Shown piece after piece: positions 29,362-38,479 of a stretch of DNA of 64,000 nt. The DNA comes from Bacteroidota bacterium (GTDB lineage: Bacteria > Bacteroidota > Bacteroidia > Bacteroidales > F082), in NCBI GenBank assembly GCA_016715945.1, contig JADJXJ010000003.1, positions 620,001 through 684,000 on the forward strand, read 5' to 3'. Every line of letters begins with the position of its first letter. The stretch's first letter is position 1. Position numbers and translations under genes: made by a program. Under the pieces are notes generated by a model, which was not told where the DNA came from, did no database searches, and was given only the letters and a program-made list of their open reading frames with translations.

Positions 29362-29392
29362 TTTGTGGTTTTGAAAAATACCATTAATTTTG
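29362..29392 (+). promoter_or_regulatory. Promoter of tRNA-Glu
   Basis: TTTG (29362-29365), a spacer of exactly 19, then TAATTTTG (29385-29392): a full match to the Bacteroidetes vegetative consensus. The tRNA begins 16 bases later. Confidence 0.8.
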
Positions 29393-29407
29393 CAGCACAT
29401 TTCGAAC

Positions 29408-29479
29408 GCTCCCTTCGTCTAGGGGTTAGGACGCCAGGTTTTCATCCTGGTAACAGGGGTTCGAATCCCCTAGGGAGTA
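29408..29479 (+). tRNA. tRNA-Glu (anticodon TTC)
   Basis: A 72-base cloverleaf. Acceptor stem GCTCCCT pairs with AGGGAGT (one G-T pair), discriminator A29479. The anticodon stem CCAGG/CCTGG encloses TTTTCAT with anticodon TTC, and the T-loop is GGGGTTCGAATCCCC. CCA is not encoded. Confidence 0.97.
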
Positions 29480-29483
29480 CATC

Positions 29484-29507
29484 AGCCGGTCAATCCGGCT
29501 TTTTTTA
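29484..29507 (+). terminator. Terminator after tRNA-Glu
   Basis: AGCCGG (29484-29489) pairs with CCGGCT (29495-29500) around a 5-base loop, then TTTTTTA. Confidence 0.85.
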
Positions 29508-29517
29508 TTTACACGGC

Positions 29518-29548
29518 TTGTCTCAAATCTGGCTCTTTTTTAACTTAG
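29518..29548 (+). promoter_or_regulatory. Probable promoter of comEC
   Basis: TTG (29518-29520), 20-base spacer, TAACTTAG (29541-29548, one mismatch to TAnnTTTG). It is 24 bases upstream of the TTG start of comEC. Confidence 0.45.
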
Positions 29549-29572
29549 CGCCTGCGACAGCTGTCTTTCACC

Positions 29573-31663
29573 TTGAATATTCATCTGCAGAAATATCCGC
29601 TGCTCAGGATCACGCCCATGTTTGCCTTTGGCATATGGCTTTCGTGGCAGGTGGAGCCGGGTATGTTTTTCCTGTTTTGGTGGATTGCGCCTGCATTGCT
29701 TGTCATGGCGTTTGGAAGCTGGTTTTTTCTGAAGGATTATTCGCTACGGTGGGTTGCGGGCCTGATGACACACCTATTTTACATAGGTGCAGGATTGATG
29801 GCTGCATTGGCTGCGCGGCCTGAACTTAATTCAAAACATTTTTCCAATTACGAAACCAATGGAGCCATGCTGGTCAGGCTGACCGAGCCGCTTTCGGAGC
29901 GCAAAAACACCTACAGAGTTGTGGCTGAAGTGAGGGCTTTGGCCGACACTTCCGGTATCAGGCCGGCAAGCGGGAAGCTCATGTTGTATCTGCGCAAACC
30001 ACTGTCCGATGAGTTGCCGGAATACGGGTCTTTGCTCCTCGTCACCGGTAAACCCGAACCTGTTCAGCCCCCGCTCAATCCCGGTCAGTTCGATTTCAGC
30101 ACACACCTGGCGCGCAAAGGTGTGCTGCATCAGCTGTTTTTGAAGGATGGCGAATGGCACCCCACAGGACAAGTGGAAAAGAATCCGGTATATGCACTGG
30201 CATATCGGGCAAGGGGATACCTTGTGACTTCCATGAAAAAGCATGGACTTGAGGGAGACGAATTTGCGGTTGCTTCGGCCATTTTGCTGGGCTACAACGA
30301 GATGCTTTCACAGGAATTGCGTAAAGGGTACACTGCAGCTGGAGCCATGCATGTGTTGTGTGTTTCAGGGCTGCACGTAGGCATTATTTTCCTGATATTC
30401 AGTTTGATGCTTGGCTTCCTGGAACACTTCAGGCGGGGAAATCTGATTCGCGGTATCCTTTTGCTAATTATCATATGGTTTTATGCCTTTATCACTGGCC
30501 TGTCGCCCTCGGTCATGCGTTCCTCGCTCATGATTAGTTTTCTTCTGGCAGGCCAGATGCTTCATCGAAAGGGCTATGCACTCAATACCCTGGCAGCAGC
30601 CGCATTGCTCATTTTGCTTATCGAGCCCAATGCTGTGTTCAGCATCGGATTTCAGCTTTCGTTTGCGGCAGTAGCATCCATTCTGATCTTTCAAAAACCT
30701 ATTGCACAGTTACTTACTTTCAGGAACAAGATTGCAGCCTATTTATGGGAGGCCACTTCAGTGGCGTTTGCTGCCCAGTTGGGGACCACACCAATGGTGT
30801 TGTATTATTTCAATCAGTTTCCATTCTATTTCTGGCTGAGCAACCTGTTTCTCACACCTTTATCCTTTTTAATCATTGCCTCGGGCATGCTCATGTTGTT
30901 GAGCAGTCCTTTGCCCTGGATTCCCCTGTTGCTTGCAAAGCTTACTTCAGCACTCATTTTTGCAATGAATGCGCTGATTCAATGGGTCGAATCGTTGCCA
31001 ATGGCTGTGGTGGAACGTCTGTATATCAATCATTATGAGTTGTTGATATTGTCGGTGATGTTTCTCCTGCTGGCATTGTTGATTCGCAAGCAGTGGTCAG
31101 GTGTGTTGATCCCTTTGTTATTTATGGGGCTGCTTATTATCGGGAGCATCACCCACCGGCATCTGCAGACCCTGAAGCAGCAAGGCTTTGTGGTGTATTC
31201 TGTACAAGGCCGCACGGCCATGAGTTTTGTGAGTGGTAGCAATCATGTGTTTGTGGCCGACAGCGCGCTGCTGCAAGATGAAGGTGCAATGGCCTTCCAT
31301 TTTCAAAAATACTGGAACCGACTTGGTTTAAACAAACCTTTAACGTTTGCTACAGGCGATGCGATCCGGACAGGGTTCCTTGTTAAGGAGGGGTCTTATG
31401 TAGTTTTCGACGGGCAATTGATCTGTTTGTGCGATGTATCCAAACCTGTCGCCGGGGCTGATGCTGATTTTTTACTTTATCATGGCACGCGCGCTGCGAG
31501 GCGTTTCCGGCCATTTTTGCCTGATGAAGGCCGTGTGGTGTTGTTGGATGCCTCGCTCCGAAAGCATGTGTCGGATGCAATTGCAGCTGTGGCAGTTGCC
31601 CGGGAGATTCCGGTTTACGACCTGAATCGTGATGGCGCCTACGTTTACCAACTCAGGAAATAA
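29573..31663 (+). CDS. comEC: ComEC/Rec2-family DNA uptake membrane protein
   Basis: A 696-residue polytopic inner-membrane protein. It has N-terminal spans, an OB-fold-like periplasmic region (about 90-210, with PLSERKNTYRVVAEV and GKLMLYLRKP), then the Competence domain with the diagnostic AAGAMHVLCVSGLHVGIIF and TGLSPSVMRSSLM followed by many spans. In characterised homologues this forms the channel for single-stranded DNA. The C-terminal soluble part (from about 545) keeps the place of the beta-lactamase-like domain but lacks an HxHxDH motif, so nuclease activity is doubtful. The start is a TTG (MNIHLQKYPLL); the next ATG (MFAFGIWL) would lose the first residues of the first conserved block. 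Confidence 0.9.
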   Translation: MNIHLQKYPLLRITPMFAFGIWLSWQVEPGMFFLFWWIAPALLVMAFGSWFFLKDYSLRWVAGLMTHLFYIGAGLMAALAARPELNSKHFSNYETNGAMLVRLTEPLSERKNTYRVVAEVRALADTSGIRPASGKLMLYLRKPLSDELPEYGSLLLVTGKPEPVQPPLNPGQFDFSTHLARKGVLHQLFLKDGEWHPTGQVEKNPVYALAYRARGYLVTSMKKHGLEGDEFAVASAILLGYNEMLSQELRKGYTAAGAMHVLCVSGLHVGIIFLIFSLMLGFLEHFRRGNLIRGILLLIIIWFYAFITGLSPSVMRSSLMISFLLAGQMLHRKGYALNTLAAAALLILLIEPNAVFSIGFQLSFAAVASILIFQKPIAQLLTFRNKIAAYLWEATSVAFAAQLGTTPMVLYYFNQFPFYFWLSNLFLTPLSFLIIASGMLMLLSSPLPWIPLLLAKLTSALIFAMNALIQWVESLPMAVVERLYINHYELLILSVMFLLLALLIRKQWSGVLIPLLFMGLLIIGSITHRHLQTLKQQGFVVYSVQGRTAMSFVSGSNHVFVADSALLQDEGAMAFHFQKYWNRLGLNKPLTFATGDAIRTGFLVKEGSYVVFDGQLICLCDVSKPVAGADADFLLYHGTRAARRFRPFLPDEGRVVLLDASLRKHVSDAIAAVAVAREIPVYDLNRDGAYVYQLRK

Positions 31664-31692
31664 AAAACCCCTGCTTTGGGCAGAGGTTTTTT
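31662..31692. terminator. Bidirectional terminator between comEC and a T9SS gene
   Basis: A 13-base stem with one mismatch (31662-31674 against 31680-31692), 5-base loop, with A6 on the left and T7 on the right. It overlaps the comEC stop codon and lies 17 bases beyond the convergent gene's end. Confidence 0.8.
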
Positions 31693-31709
31693 TATTGATT
31701 TTCTGTCGT

Positions 31710-33998
31710 TTACTCTATCATGAGCTTGCGCGTCGCTGATTGTCCGGTGCTGCTTTGGAGCTTGAGCAGGTAAACTCCTTTACCCAGATTGCGCAGGTCG
31801 AATCGCTGGTTTTCGAGCAGGCTGTTTTCGATGGCGGGCTGATGGTAAACACGTTTACCCACCAGGTTATACACCTCCAGTTCGATGGTACCAACCATTC
31901 CCGGTGCACTGATAGTAAAGAGGCCCTGACCCGGATTGGGATGGATGCGGATGCTGGCCGAGGGGTTTTCACCAATAGAAGTTTCACTTGTGGTTACAAA
32001 TGAAAAGGTCTGGCTCCAGTTGGTGGTATCCAGCCCCTGGATGCCACGAACACGCCAGAAATAGGTGGTTTGAGGTGCCAGCAGGAAGACGGTCTGGAAC
32101 GAACTGCTTGTTGGCATTTGTGTATTGGTAACAGCAGGGTCAAAAGTGTTACTTGTGCCAAACTGAAGTTGATATTTTTCGGTTCCCCTAATGTGTTGCC
32201 ATTGGAAGCGCGGGAGCCTGATCACGTTGGTGGCATTATTTGCAGGCGCAGTGGGTGTGACGGTGGAGGCTGTGGTAAACTTGAACACCGGCGACCAGAA
32301 TGAATTGCCTCCGGCATGGCGCGCCCTCACCCGCCAGTAGTAATCGCGCCCGAACGACATGCCCTGGAACCGGTATTCGTTTGTCGAGCTTTCGAAGGTG
32401 AAGGGATCAGCAAAGTCGGGGGTGAGCGAACGCTGAATGGTGTAATTGACGATTCCTGTCATGGCGCTCCAGCGCACCAGGGTGTCCAGTGCAATGTTTG
32501 TGGCATTGTTGGCCGGGCTGGTGAGGGTGGGGCTGGCGTTGACAAAGAACGACCTTGGCGATGACCAATCGGAAGTAGATTGGGCGTGGCTGGCACGCAT
32601 GCGCACATAGTGGTTGGCGCCAAATGCAAGGTTAGCAAGCCTCAATTCTGAAAGGCTGGCGGAAAGTGGGAAGCTTTTGAGATAAGGGCTATTGAAACCT
32701 TCACCCTGGAACTTGATGATGGCACCGGAGTTTCCGACAATAAATCCTGTATTGGCATCCATAAGGTAGATGCCATTCAGGTTTTGTGTGGTACCACTGG
32801 CGATCACACCCCATTCTGTTCCGTTGAATTGAATCAGGGTGCCGTTGGAGCCAACGATGAAGCCGTTGTTTTCGCTGAGCATGCACACATCCCAGAGGTC
32901 GCGGGTGGAGCCGGATGCCTGCTCGGCCCAGCTTTGGCCGTTGAAATAAAAGATGCGTCCGGCGCGTGCTGAAGCCCAGATCTTATCAGGCGCCAGAGCC
33001 CAAAGTCCGGTGATTTCGCGGTTGGCAATAATGCCATTGCTCCAGCTGGTTCCGTTAAAATAGGAGAAGTTACCGGCTGTACCTGCAATCCATATGTTGT
33101 TGGCGTCTAGACCATGTATTGCATTGAGCGTCACGTTTCCGGTGATTCCTGAACTAACCGGCGACCAACTGTTTCCATCCCAGCGCAGTACGGTTGCAGA
33201 GGCACCAACAGCATAACCGTTGGTTGCGGAAGTGAAAAAGACTCCGTTGAGGTTTGCAGTGACCCCGGAAGTTTGGGGCGCCCATGCCGTACCATTGAAA
33301 TAAAGAATGGTGCCTGCCTGACCCACTGCCCAACCATTGTTGGCATCCACAAAAAATACGTCGTTCAGATTTTGGGTAGTACCACTGGTCAAAGGTGTCC
33401 AGCTGGTGCCATTGTACTGGAGGATGGTGCCACCGTTGCCAACTGCCCAGGCCTGATTGGCCGACAACTCAAATACATCATTGAGTTGTGCAGTCACACC
33501 CGAAACCATATTGGCCCACGAATAGGCCGTGTCCACCTGCATTTCATATTGGGTCACTCCGGTGAGCGGCGACCAGGTAATGAGCGGGTTTGGCATTTGG
33601 TTCGACTGGTTGGCAGGGCCTGTAATGCTAACAGAATTGGTCACACGGAATGAAAATGGTTCCGACCAGTCGGAAGTGAGTGTGCCATCGGAGGCACGCA
33701 CCCGCCAGTAATAAACCGTATTGAAAAGCAGTTCGTTCATCTGCAGGGCGGTGACAGTGACCGGAGGAAAGGTGATGGCGTCGGAAAAGTCGGCATTGCG
33801 GGCAAGCTGCACCTCGTATGTGACAACAAAGCCCTGACCTGTAACGGCATCCCAATCGAGCAACACGTCGGGCATCTGGCCTGTGGCGTTATTGGCAGGT
33901 GCGCGCAGGGCAGGGGAATAAATCCTTGTCTGTGCCGAAAGGCTGGCCGAAAACCAGGAAATCAGTGCGAGAAGGAGGTAAATATTCTTCATTTTCAC
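31710..33998 (-). CDS. T9SS-secreted FnIII protein with an inserted seven-blade propeller
   Basis: A 762-residue exported protein. Signal peptide MKMKNIYLLLALISWFSASLSA; FnIII-like domain 1 (about 30-120, YYWRVRASDGTLTSDWSEPFSF); then a second FnIII domain that starts with TQYEMQVDTAYSWANM and is interrupted by seven Ycf48/BNR-like repeats of about 39 residues (pattern SGxTxxLNDVFxxDANNGWAVGxxGTILxFNGTxW). It resumes at GFNSPYLKSFPLSASLSELRL, and two more FnIII units and a Por C-terminal sorting domain follow (IRIHPNPGQGLFTISA ... KGVYLLKLQS ... RKLMIE). A surface-exposed adhesin or carbohydrate-binding protein is possible. Function unknown. Confidence 0.88.
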   Translation of the reverse strand: MKMKNIYLLLALISWFSASLSAQTRIYSPALRAPANNATGQMPDVLLDWDAVTGQGFVVTYEVQLARNADFSDAITFPPVTVTALQMNELLFNTVYYWRVRASDGTLTSDWSEPFSFRVTNSVSITGPANQSNQMPNPLITWSPLTGVTQYEMQVDTAYSWANMVSGVTAQLNDVFELSANQAWAVGNGGTILQYNGTSWTPLTSGTTQNLNDVFFVDANNGWAVGQAGTILYFNGTAWAPQTSGVTANLNGVFFTSATNGYAVGASATVLRWDGNSWSPVSSGITGNVTLNAIHGLDANNIWIAGTAGNFSYFNGTSWSNGIIANREITGLWALAPDKIWASARAGRIFYFNGQSWAEQASGSTRDLWDVCMLSENNGFIVGSNGTLIQFNGTEWGVIASGTTQNLNGIYLMDANTGFIVGNSGAIIKFQGEGFNSPYLKSFPLSASLSELRLANLAFGANHYVRMRASHAQSTSDWSSPRSFFVNASPTLTSPANNATNIALDTLVRWSAMTGIVNYTIQRSLTPDFADPFTFESSTNEYRFQGMSFGRDYYWRVRARHAGGNSFWSPVFKFTTASTVTPTAPANNATNVIRLPRFQWQHIRGTEKYQLQFGTSNTFDPAVTNTQMPTSSSFQTVFLLAPQTTYFWRVRGIQGLDTTNWSQTFSFVTTSETSIGENPSASIRIHPNPGQGLFTISAPGMVGTIELEVYNLVGKRVYHQPAIENSLLENQRFDLRNLGKGVYLLKLQSSTGQSATRKLMIE

Positions 33999-34023
33999 TT
34001 CGTTTTATTGCTGATAATGCGTC

Positions 34024-36915
34024 TTAGTAAACCAGGAATTTGACAGTGGACTTTTGCTGACCTGCGTCGAGCATCAGCAGGTAACTGCCGCTGCGGTATC
34101 CGTTCAAATCGATGCGTATTTGTTGTTTGCCGGGTGTCATCCTGCCGAGCTGGCGTGTTTCGATGAGTTGGCCCGACTGATTGAAGATGCTGTAGCGGAG
34201 TTCGGCTTCAGCGGGCAGCTCAAATTCGGCGCGGGCAAAGCCACTGGCAGGTGTGGGGTAAACCAAAACGGGGAAGTTTTTGCTACTGCCAGCAATCTGT
34301 TGTTCGCCTATGCCTACCGGCATGCGGAAGTCGTTGCAGCGCATCAGACCGCGACCGAAAGTGGCAGCATATAGAATACCATAGTTTGTAGCTCCGGGGA
34401 AGTTCACCACGAGGGTGTCCACGTTGATGAGCTGCAAGGTGTCGGGGGTTTTATTGATGATTTGCTGCTTGAGATCCATCACCGGGATGTTGGCCAGGTT
34501 TTGGTCGGCTAACCAGACAGGGTTGGTGTCGAACAGATTGTTGGTGTGGAAAATACCCATCTCTGTACCAACGATGGCCAACCCGTTGTTGGTCATTTCG
34601 ATCACACCCGAGTAAACAGGCATTTTGGGCAGGTTGCCCTGCTTGCTCACAAACAGGGGGTTCCCATCGAGGCCGTTGGTGGTGGCAAAAACATAATGAT
34701 CGTTGCCATAGTTGGCCAGGGTAACCATCACGTTATTTGGATTCTTGGGGTCAACGGAAATGGAAGTGATGGCCTGGCTTACCGGGGTGGAGGTGCCGGG
34801 TACCAAAAGTTGCATCTGCCTTGTGGCTACAATGCATTGGGGGCTGGTTACACTGGCAAGTGTTGCATTGTAAGCCAGCGCAATGTTGGAGATGCGGAAC
34901 AATTTGCCGTCGCGCATGCCTACCCACACATGGTTGCCGTCGGCTGAGTAAGCAATGGACTGCGGGATGCCGGTAAACCCAACAGTGCTGTTGGAGATTT
35001 CGAACCACTCGGGGGTTTTGGCAAAGTTCAGGAATTCTTTGGTCATCCAGAGACGGTTGGCCACTGCAATGAACAACCTGGTCGAAACGGGATCTTTCAG
35101 GCGGATGGTATCGCCTTGATTCAGGCCTACGCCAGCTGGCAGGTTGGTAAGAAATGGCTGGTCGAAATTGGTGCTTCTGGCCTTCACCTGAGCACCCGGC
35201 GAATAGTTTCTCTTTGCTTTGAAAGTAATGCTGTCGCGGCTGTTTTCATTGGTGAAGCTTTCCCACAAGGCAATGGGTGTGCGGAAGGCCTGCGGGTTGC
35301 CGAATCCTGAAGCAAGCAGGAACTGCGTGGAGAAGGTAAAGGCCATGTCTTCTGACCTCTGCATGCTTCCAGCTGTGGCCGAAACGACAATGGCATTTGG
35401 GTTGATTGTAGAAACTACACAAGAGCCTCCTGACGTGGTAGGCGTATAAAGCTTTTCGCCCTGACGAAAAGTATTACCTTCGCCTGAGATGAAGATAGTG
35501 CCCTGATCTTGTGCACCGCCCAATACCCTGTTTTCGATGCCCGAGGGGGCCACGGTGTAGAACTGGGCAGTCATGTAATTGCGGTTGCCGTTCGAATAAT
35601 TAAACAAATCACCGTTCACCTCACCTTTGAATATCCCACCATCGGTAGCCACAAAGAAGGTGGTGTTGCTGCCGGGTTTGAAAACAACTCTTTGCTGTCC
35701 GAAGTGCACATAAAGCGGACTGAAAAGGCTGCCAGCACTCGACGATACTACGTCCCAGGCATAGAGGCCGGCCTCGAGCACGCGCCTTCCTTGCCAAAGA
35801 TTGACACCACCAAGGATGATGCGGTTCGGGTCGTTGGGGAACACCGTAATGTGGTTGTTGTATAAACCTCTCTGGTTGTATGGATTAACACTCGTAGTGG
35901 CCGGAAGAATCACGCTCCATGTGTCGCCTTTGTCGCCGGAGCGATAGATACCCAGATGTATGCCGAACGAATTGATCAGCACTGCATACATGATATTCGG
36001 ATCGGAAGGGGCTACAGCAAGTTCAACGCGTGATACGTCGGCTGTGGGGAGGGTGTTGCTTTCGGCCGTGGAGCGGAGCACAAAGGCTTGCGGATCTCCA
36101 TTTTTGCTGATGTACACCTTGTTATCAACTGCGGCCATCAGGGTGCCGTCGGAGCCAACCTGCACATCGGTGGCATTCAGGCTGAGATCGTTGCCGTTGT
36201 TGTCTTTGGCAATCTGCCAGCTGTTGCCGCCGTCGGTGCTGTAGCGCAAACCCGCATTGGTGGCTGCGAATATGTGGCCGCTGCTGTTGATAGCAAGCTC
36301 GTTGATGAAAGCCCATGCGGCATTGTTGTCGTTTGGCTGGGGAACGGTGGCGGGCAATTGGGTGAAATTGGTTCCGTCCGTCGATTTCCAGATGCCGTTG
36401 CCCATAAAGCCGGTGGTGTAGGCCATGTCGTTGAGGCCGGTGAGCAGGTGGGCGCCAAAGCCATCACCTGTTCCCACATAGATGTCGCCATTGGGGGCCT
36501 GTACCATGCAACTTACCGTGAGGTTGAGGCTGCTCACCGGCTGCCAGGTGACGCCCTCGTTTACCGTCCGCCAGATGCCGCCGCCTGTCGAGCCTGCCAG
36601 CAGTGTGATTTTCTGCGGGTCGCGCGAGTCGTAAATGATGGCTTTGGTCTTGCCACCATAATTGTCCGGTCCAAGCGGCGTCCAGTTCAGATTCGTCTGG
36701 TTTTTGTTGCTAACCATGCGGTTCACCTGATTTCTGGCTTCGAGCACATGGGCCGGATCGAGCTTGCCAGTGTGCTGATTGCTGCGAAGCATGTGCAGAT
36801 AAGCCTCGTCGCTCAAGGGTGCGGAGGCCGGATTGTTGTCGTTAACAGGATTGGAAATCAGGTGGTTAAAGCAAAAAATCAAAAGGATACCAGAGAGTAG
36901 AAGTCCTTTTCTCAT
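34024..36915 (-). CDS. T9SS-secreted BNR/sortilin-type beta-propeller protein
   Basis: A 963-residue exported protein. Signal peptide MRKGLLLSGILLIFCFNHLIS from the ATG at 36915; 19 more upstream codons in frame lack signal-peptide character. The body has BNR/Asp-box repeats (GGGIWRTVNEGVTW, NGIWKSTDGTNF, AGLRYSTDGGNSW, IYRSGDKGDTWSV), as in VPS10/sialidase-type propellers. The C-terminus is a Por sorting domain (VLVYPTPASGFARAEF ... YRSGSYLLMLDAG ... STVKFLVY). Such proteins are surface or secreted; the family does not define a substrate. It sits 25 bases upstream of the other T9SS gene on the same strand. Confidence 0.87.
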   Translation of the reverse strand: MRKGLLLSGILLIFCFNHLISNPVNDNNPASAPLSDEAYLHMLRSNQHTGKLDPAHVLEARNQVNRMVSNKNQTNLNWTPLGPDNYGGKTKAIIYDSRDPQKITLLAGSTGGGIWRTVNEGVTWQPVSSLNLTVSCMVQAPNGDIYVGTGDGFGAHLLTGLNDMAYTTGFMGNGIWKSTDGTNFTQLPATVPQPNDNNAAWAFINELAINSSGHIFAATNAGLRYSTDGGNSWQIAKDNNGNDLSLNATDVQVGSDGTLMAAVDNKVYISKNGDPQAFVLRSTAESNTLPTADVSRVELAVAPSDPNIMYAVLINSFGIHLGIYRSGDKGDTWSVILPATTSVNPYNQRGLYNNHITVFPNDPNRIILGGVNLWQGRRVLEAGLYAWDVVSSSAGSLFSPLYVHFGQQRVVFKPGSNTTFFVATDGGIFKGEVNGDLFNYSNGNRNYMTAQFYTVAPSGIENRVLGGAQDQGTIFISGEGNTFRQGEKLYTPTTSGGSCVVSTINPNAIVVSATAGSMQRSEDMAFTFSTQFLLASGFGNPQAFRTPIALWESFTNENSRDSITFKAKRNYSPGAQVKARSTNFDQPFLTNLPAGVGLNQGDTIRLKDPVSTRLFIAVANRLWMTKEFLNFAKTPEWFEISNSTVGFTGIPQSIAYSADGNHVWVGMRDGKLFRISNIALAYNATLASVTSPQCIVATRQMQLLVPGTSTPVSQAITSISVDPKNPNNVMVTLANYGNDHYVFATTNGLDGNPLFVSKQGNLPKMPVYSGVIEMTNNGLAIVGTEMGIFHTNNLFDTNPVWLADQNLANIPVMDLKQQIINKTPDTLQLINVDTLVVNFPGATNYGILYAATFGRGLMRCNDFRMPVGIGEQQIAGSSKNFPVLVYPTPASGFARAEFELPAEAELRYSIFNQSGQLIETRQLGRMTPGKQQIRIDLNGYRSGSYLLMLDAGQQKSTVKFLVY

Positions 36916-36968
36916 ATCATGCAGTTTTGTGGGTATTTCGTATATGGTTTTCGGTTTAAAACAGTGGC

Positions 36969-36998
36969 ACAAGTTACGCCAAATAATTATTCAGACAA
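36969..36998 (-). promoter_or_regulatory. Possible promoter of the two T9SS cargo genes
   Basis: Minus strand TTG (36998-36996), 19-base spacer, TAACTTGT (36976-36969), two mismatches in the -7 box. It lies 53 bases upstream of ATG 36915. The rest of the 293-base gap to 37208 shows no gene, tRNA or clear hairpin. Confidence 0.4.
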
Positions 36999-37208
36999 GC
37001 CCGAAATGCGTAATAATTTTAACAGTAATTAACACGCCTTTCCCGGACTCAGCGCTCTGACTGCACAAATATAGCAGGATATGGTTCTTTGGTGCCGGGC
37101 AAACCGCATTATTTTGGTTCAACGAACAATACAAAATAATTGTGCTTCACATGACAGATGTGCTGCTTAAAATACAGTTTGTAAATGAAAGGTTTCTTTC
37201 GGGGATAC

Positions 37209-38477
37209 TCAATCAGCTTTTCCCCGTGGCGGCAGCAGGTGCAGCTGGTGGTCATCATCCAGTTTTTCGAGCCACACAAAGGCTGTCTTCACCCGGTTTC
37301 CGATATTCCTGAAGCTTGCGGAATCTCCTTTGCAGAAGGCCCAATCTACTGCTTTCCAGTTTCTTCCGTTATGAATGGCCAGGTAGATAAACTCATCCGG
37401 GCACGGGCCGTGGTAGGTCAGGTTGCGCACCTGCAGATAGGATGACGTCACATCCAGATAATGAAAGTGTCCCAGAAAAGGGGGCGTGGTCTTTTTTAGG
37501 TCTTTTATGGCGAAAAGGCTTGAATCGGTTGTGTGGAAGATGCGCCTGTATATCTTGGGCACTCGGCTGTCGTCGTTTAGCAGCTGCCTTTCGAATGTCG
37601 CTGGCAGCAAAGGCTTCCAGGTGTGCTCCGAGGTGTAATAACTTGCAAACCAGACGCTGTGGAGGCTGTCGCTCAGCCAGGGAATGTAGTCGAGGGTTGC
37701 GGGAATGCCGAGGCTACGTAGCGCCATCACACGGAAGATGGCCATATCGCGCGGGCTAGCCATGCGCTCATGCAGAATTTGAGAGGCTTTGGTGACATTG
37801 GCCTGTTTGATCAGACGGATGTCTTCCGTAAAGTTTTGTTCTATGTGGTTGTTGACGAGTGCTGCCAGCTCTTCCGGGCTGCGCACATCAGCCGTGTTTT
37901 TCAGGGGCTCAAGGTGCGATGCCAGCAGGCTGCGCCAGTCTTCGAGGTCTTCGTTTGCCACGCGATAGGGTAGGACGTAACGGAGAAAAATGCTGTCGGG
38001 TATATGTCCGGCCCATGGCAGCCTGCGGCTCGAGAGCGCCAGTTGTATGGTGTTGCGTATCAACTCAGCTTTGATGGTGTCGCGATCAAGGGTGTAGCGT
38101 GTGGGTTTAAACATCAGTCCGCCAGGGCTTTCCGAAACCGAGTCCCAGGCTTTCATCATCTGTTGATAGTTGGGGTAGCTCAGGGGATTGAAGCTCAGCT
38201 CATTACCTGCACTGTCCATGAGGGTGTAGGCCACGGCATATTGCTTTTCCATATTGCTGATCAGAAAGTAGAGGGCATTCCGGCCGGCAGTATCCTCACT
38301 TTCAACATAATGAGCCAGTGCTTTTAGAATTTCAACTTTGTTGTGTCCTGTTTGCTGGATCACCCGCACAACCTCAAGTGGTAGGCCGGGTTCGTTGGAT
38401 TTGAGACAGGACAAAAAAAGCAGGGGAGCTGCAACAGCCAGAAGGATCAGATATTTTAAGTGGTGTTGCAGCGCCAT
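37209..38477 (-). CDS. Transglutaminase-like lipoprotein lacking the catalytic cysteine
   Basis: A 422-residue lipoprotein: signal MALQHHLKYLILLAVAAPLLFLSC with lipobox Cys24. The central region ASPRDMAIFRVMALRSLGIPATLDYIPW ... LHSVW resembles the transglutaminase core, but the Cys position in the usual SCxDM pattern is Arg/Pro here while the His is kept, so it is probably not catalytic. The start at 38477 lies 2 bases after the batE stop, which makes it the last gene of the Bat operon. A longer frame reaching into batE is rejected. A periplasmic scaffold or binding role is inference. Confidence 0.8.
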   Translation of the reverse strand: MALQHHLKYLILLAVAAPLLFLSCLKSNEPGLPLEVVRVIQQTGHNKVEILKALAHYVESEDTAGRNALYFLISNMEKQYAVAYTLMDSAGNELSFNPLSYPNYQQMMKAWDSVSESPGGLMFKPTRYTLDRDTIKAELIRNTIQLALSSRRLPWAGHIPDSIFLRYVLPYRVANEDLEDWRSLLASHLEPLKNTADVRSPEELAALVNNHIEQNFTEDIRLIKQANVTKASQILHERMASPRDMAIFRVMALRSLGIPATLDYIPWLSDSLHSVWFASYYTSEHTWKPLLPATFERQLLNDDSRVPKIYRRIFHTTDSSLFAIKDLKKTTPPFLGHFHYLDVTSSYLQVRNLTYHGPCPDEFIYLAIHNGRNWKAVDWAFCKGDSASFRNIGNRVKTAFVWLEKLDDDHQLHLLPPRGKAD

Positions 38478-38479
38478 GT

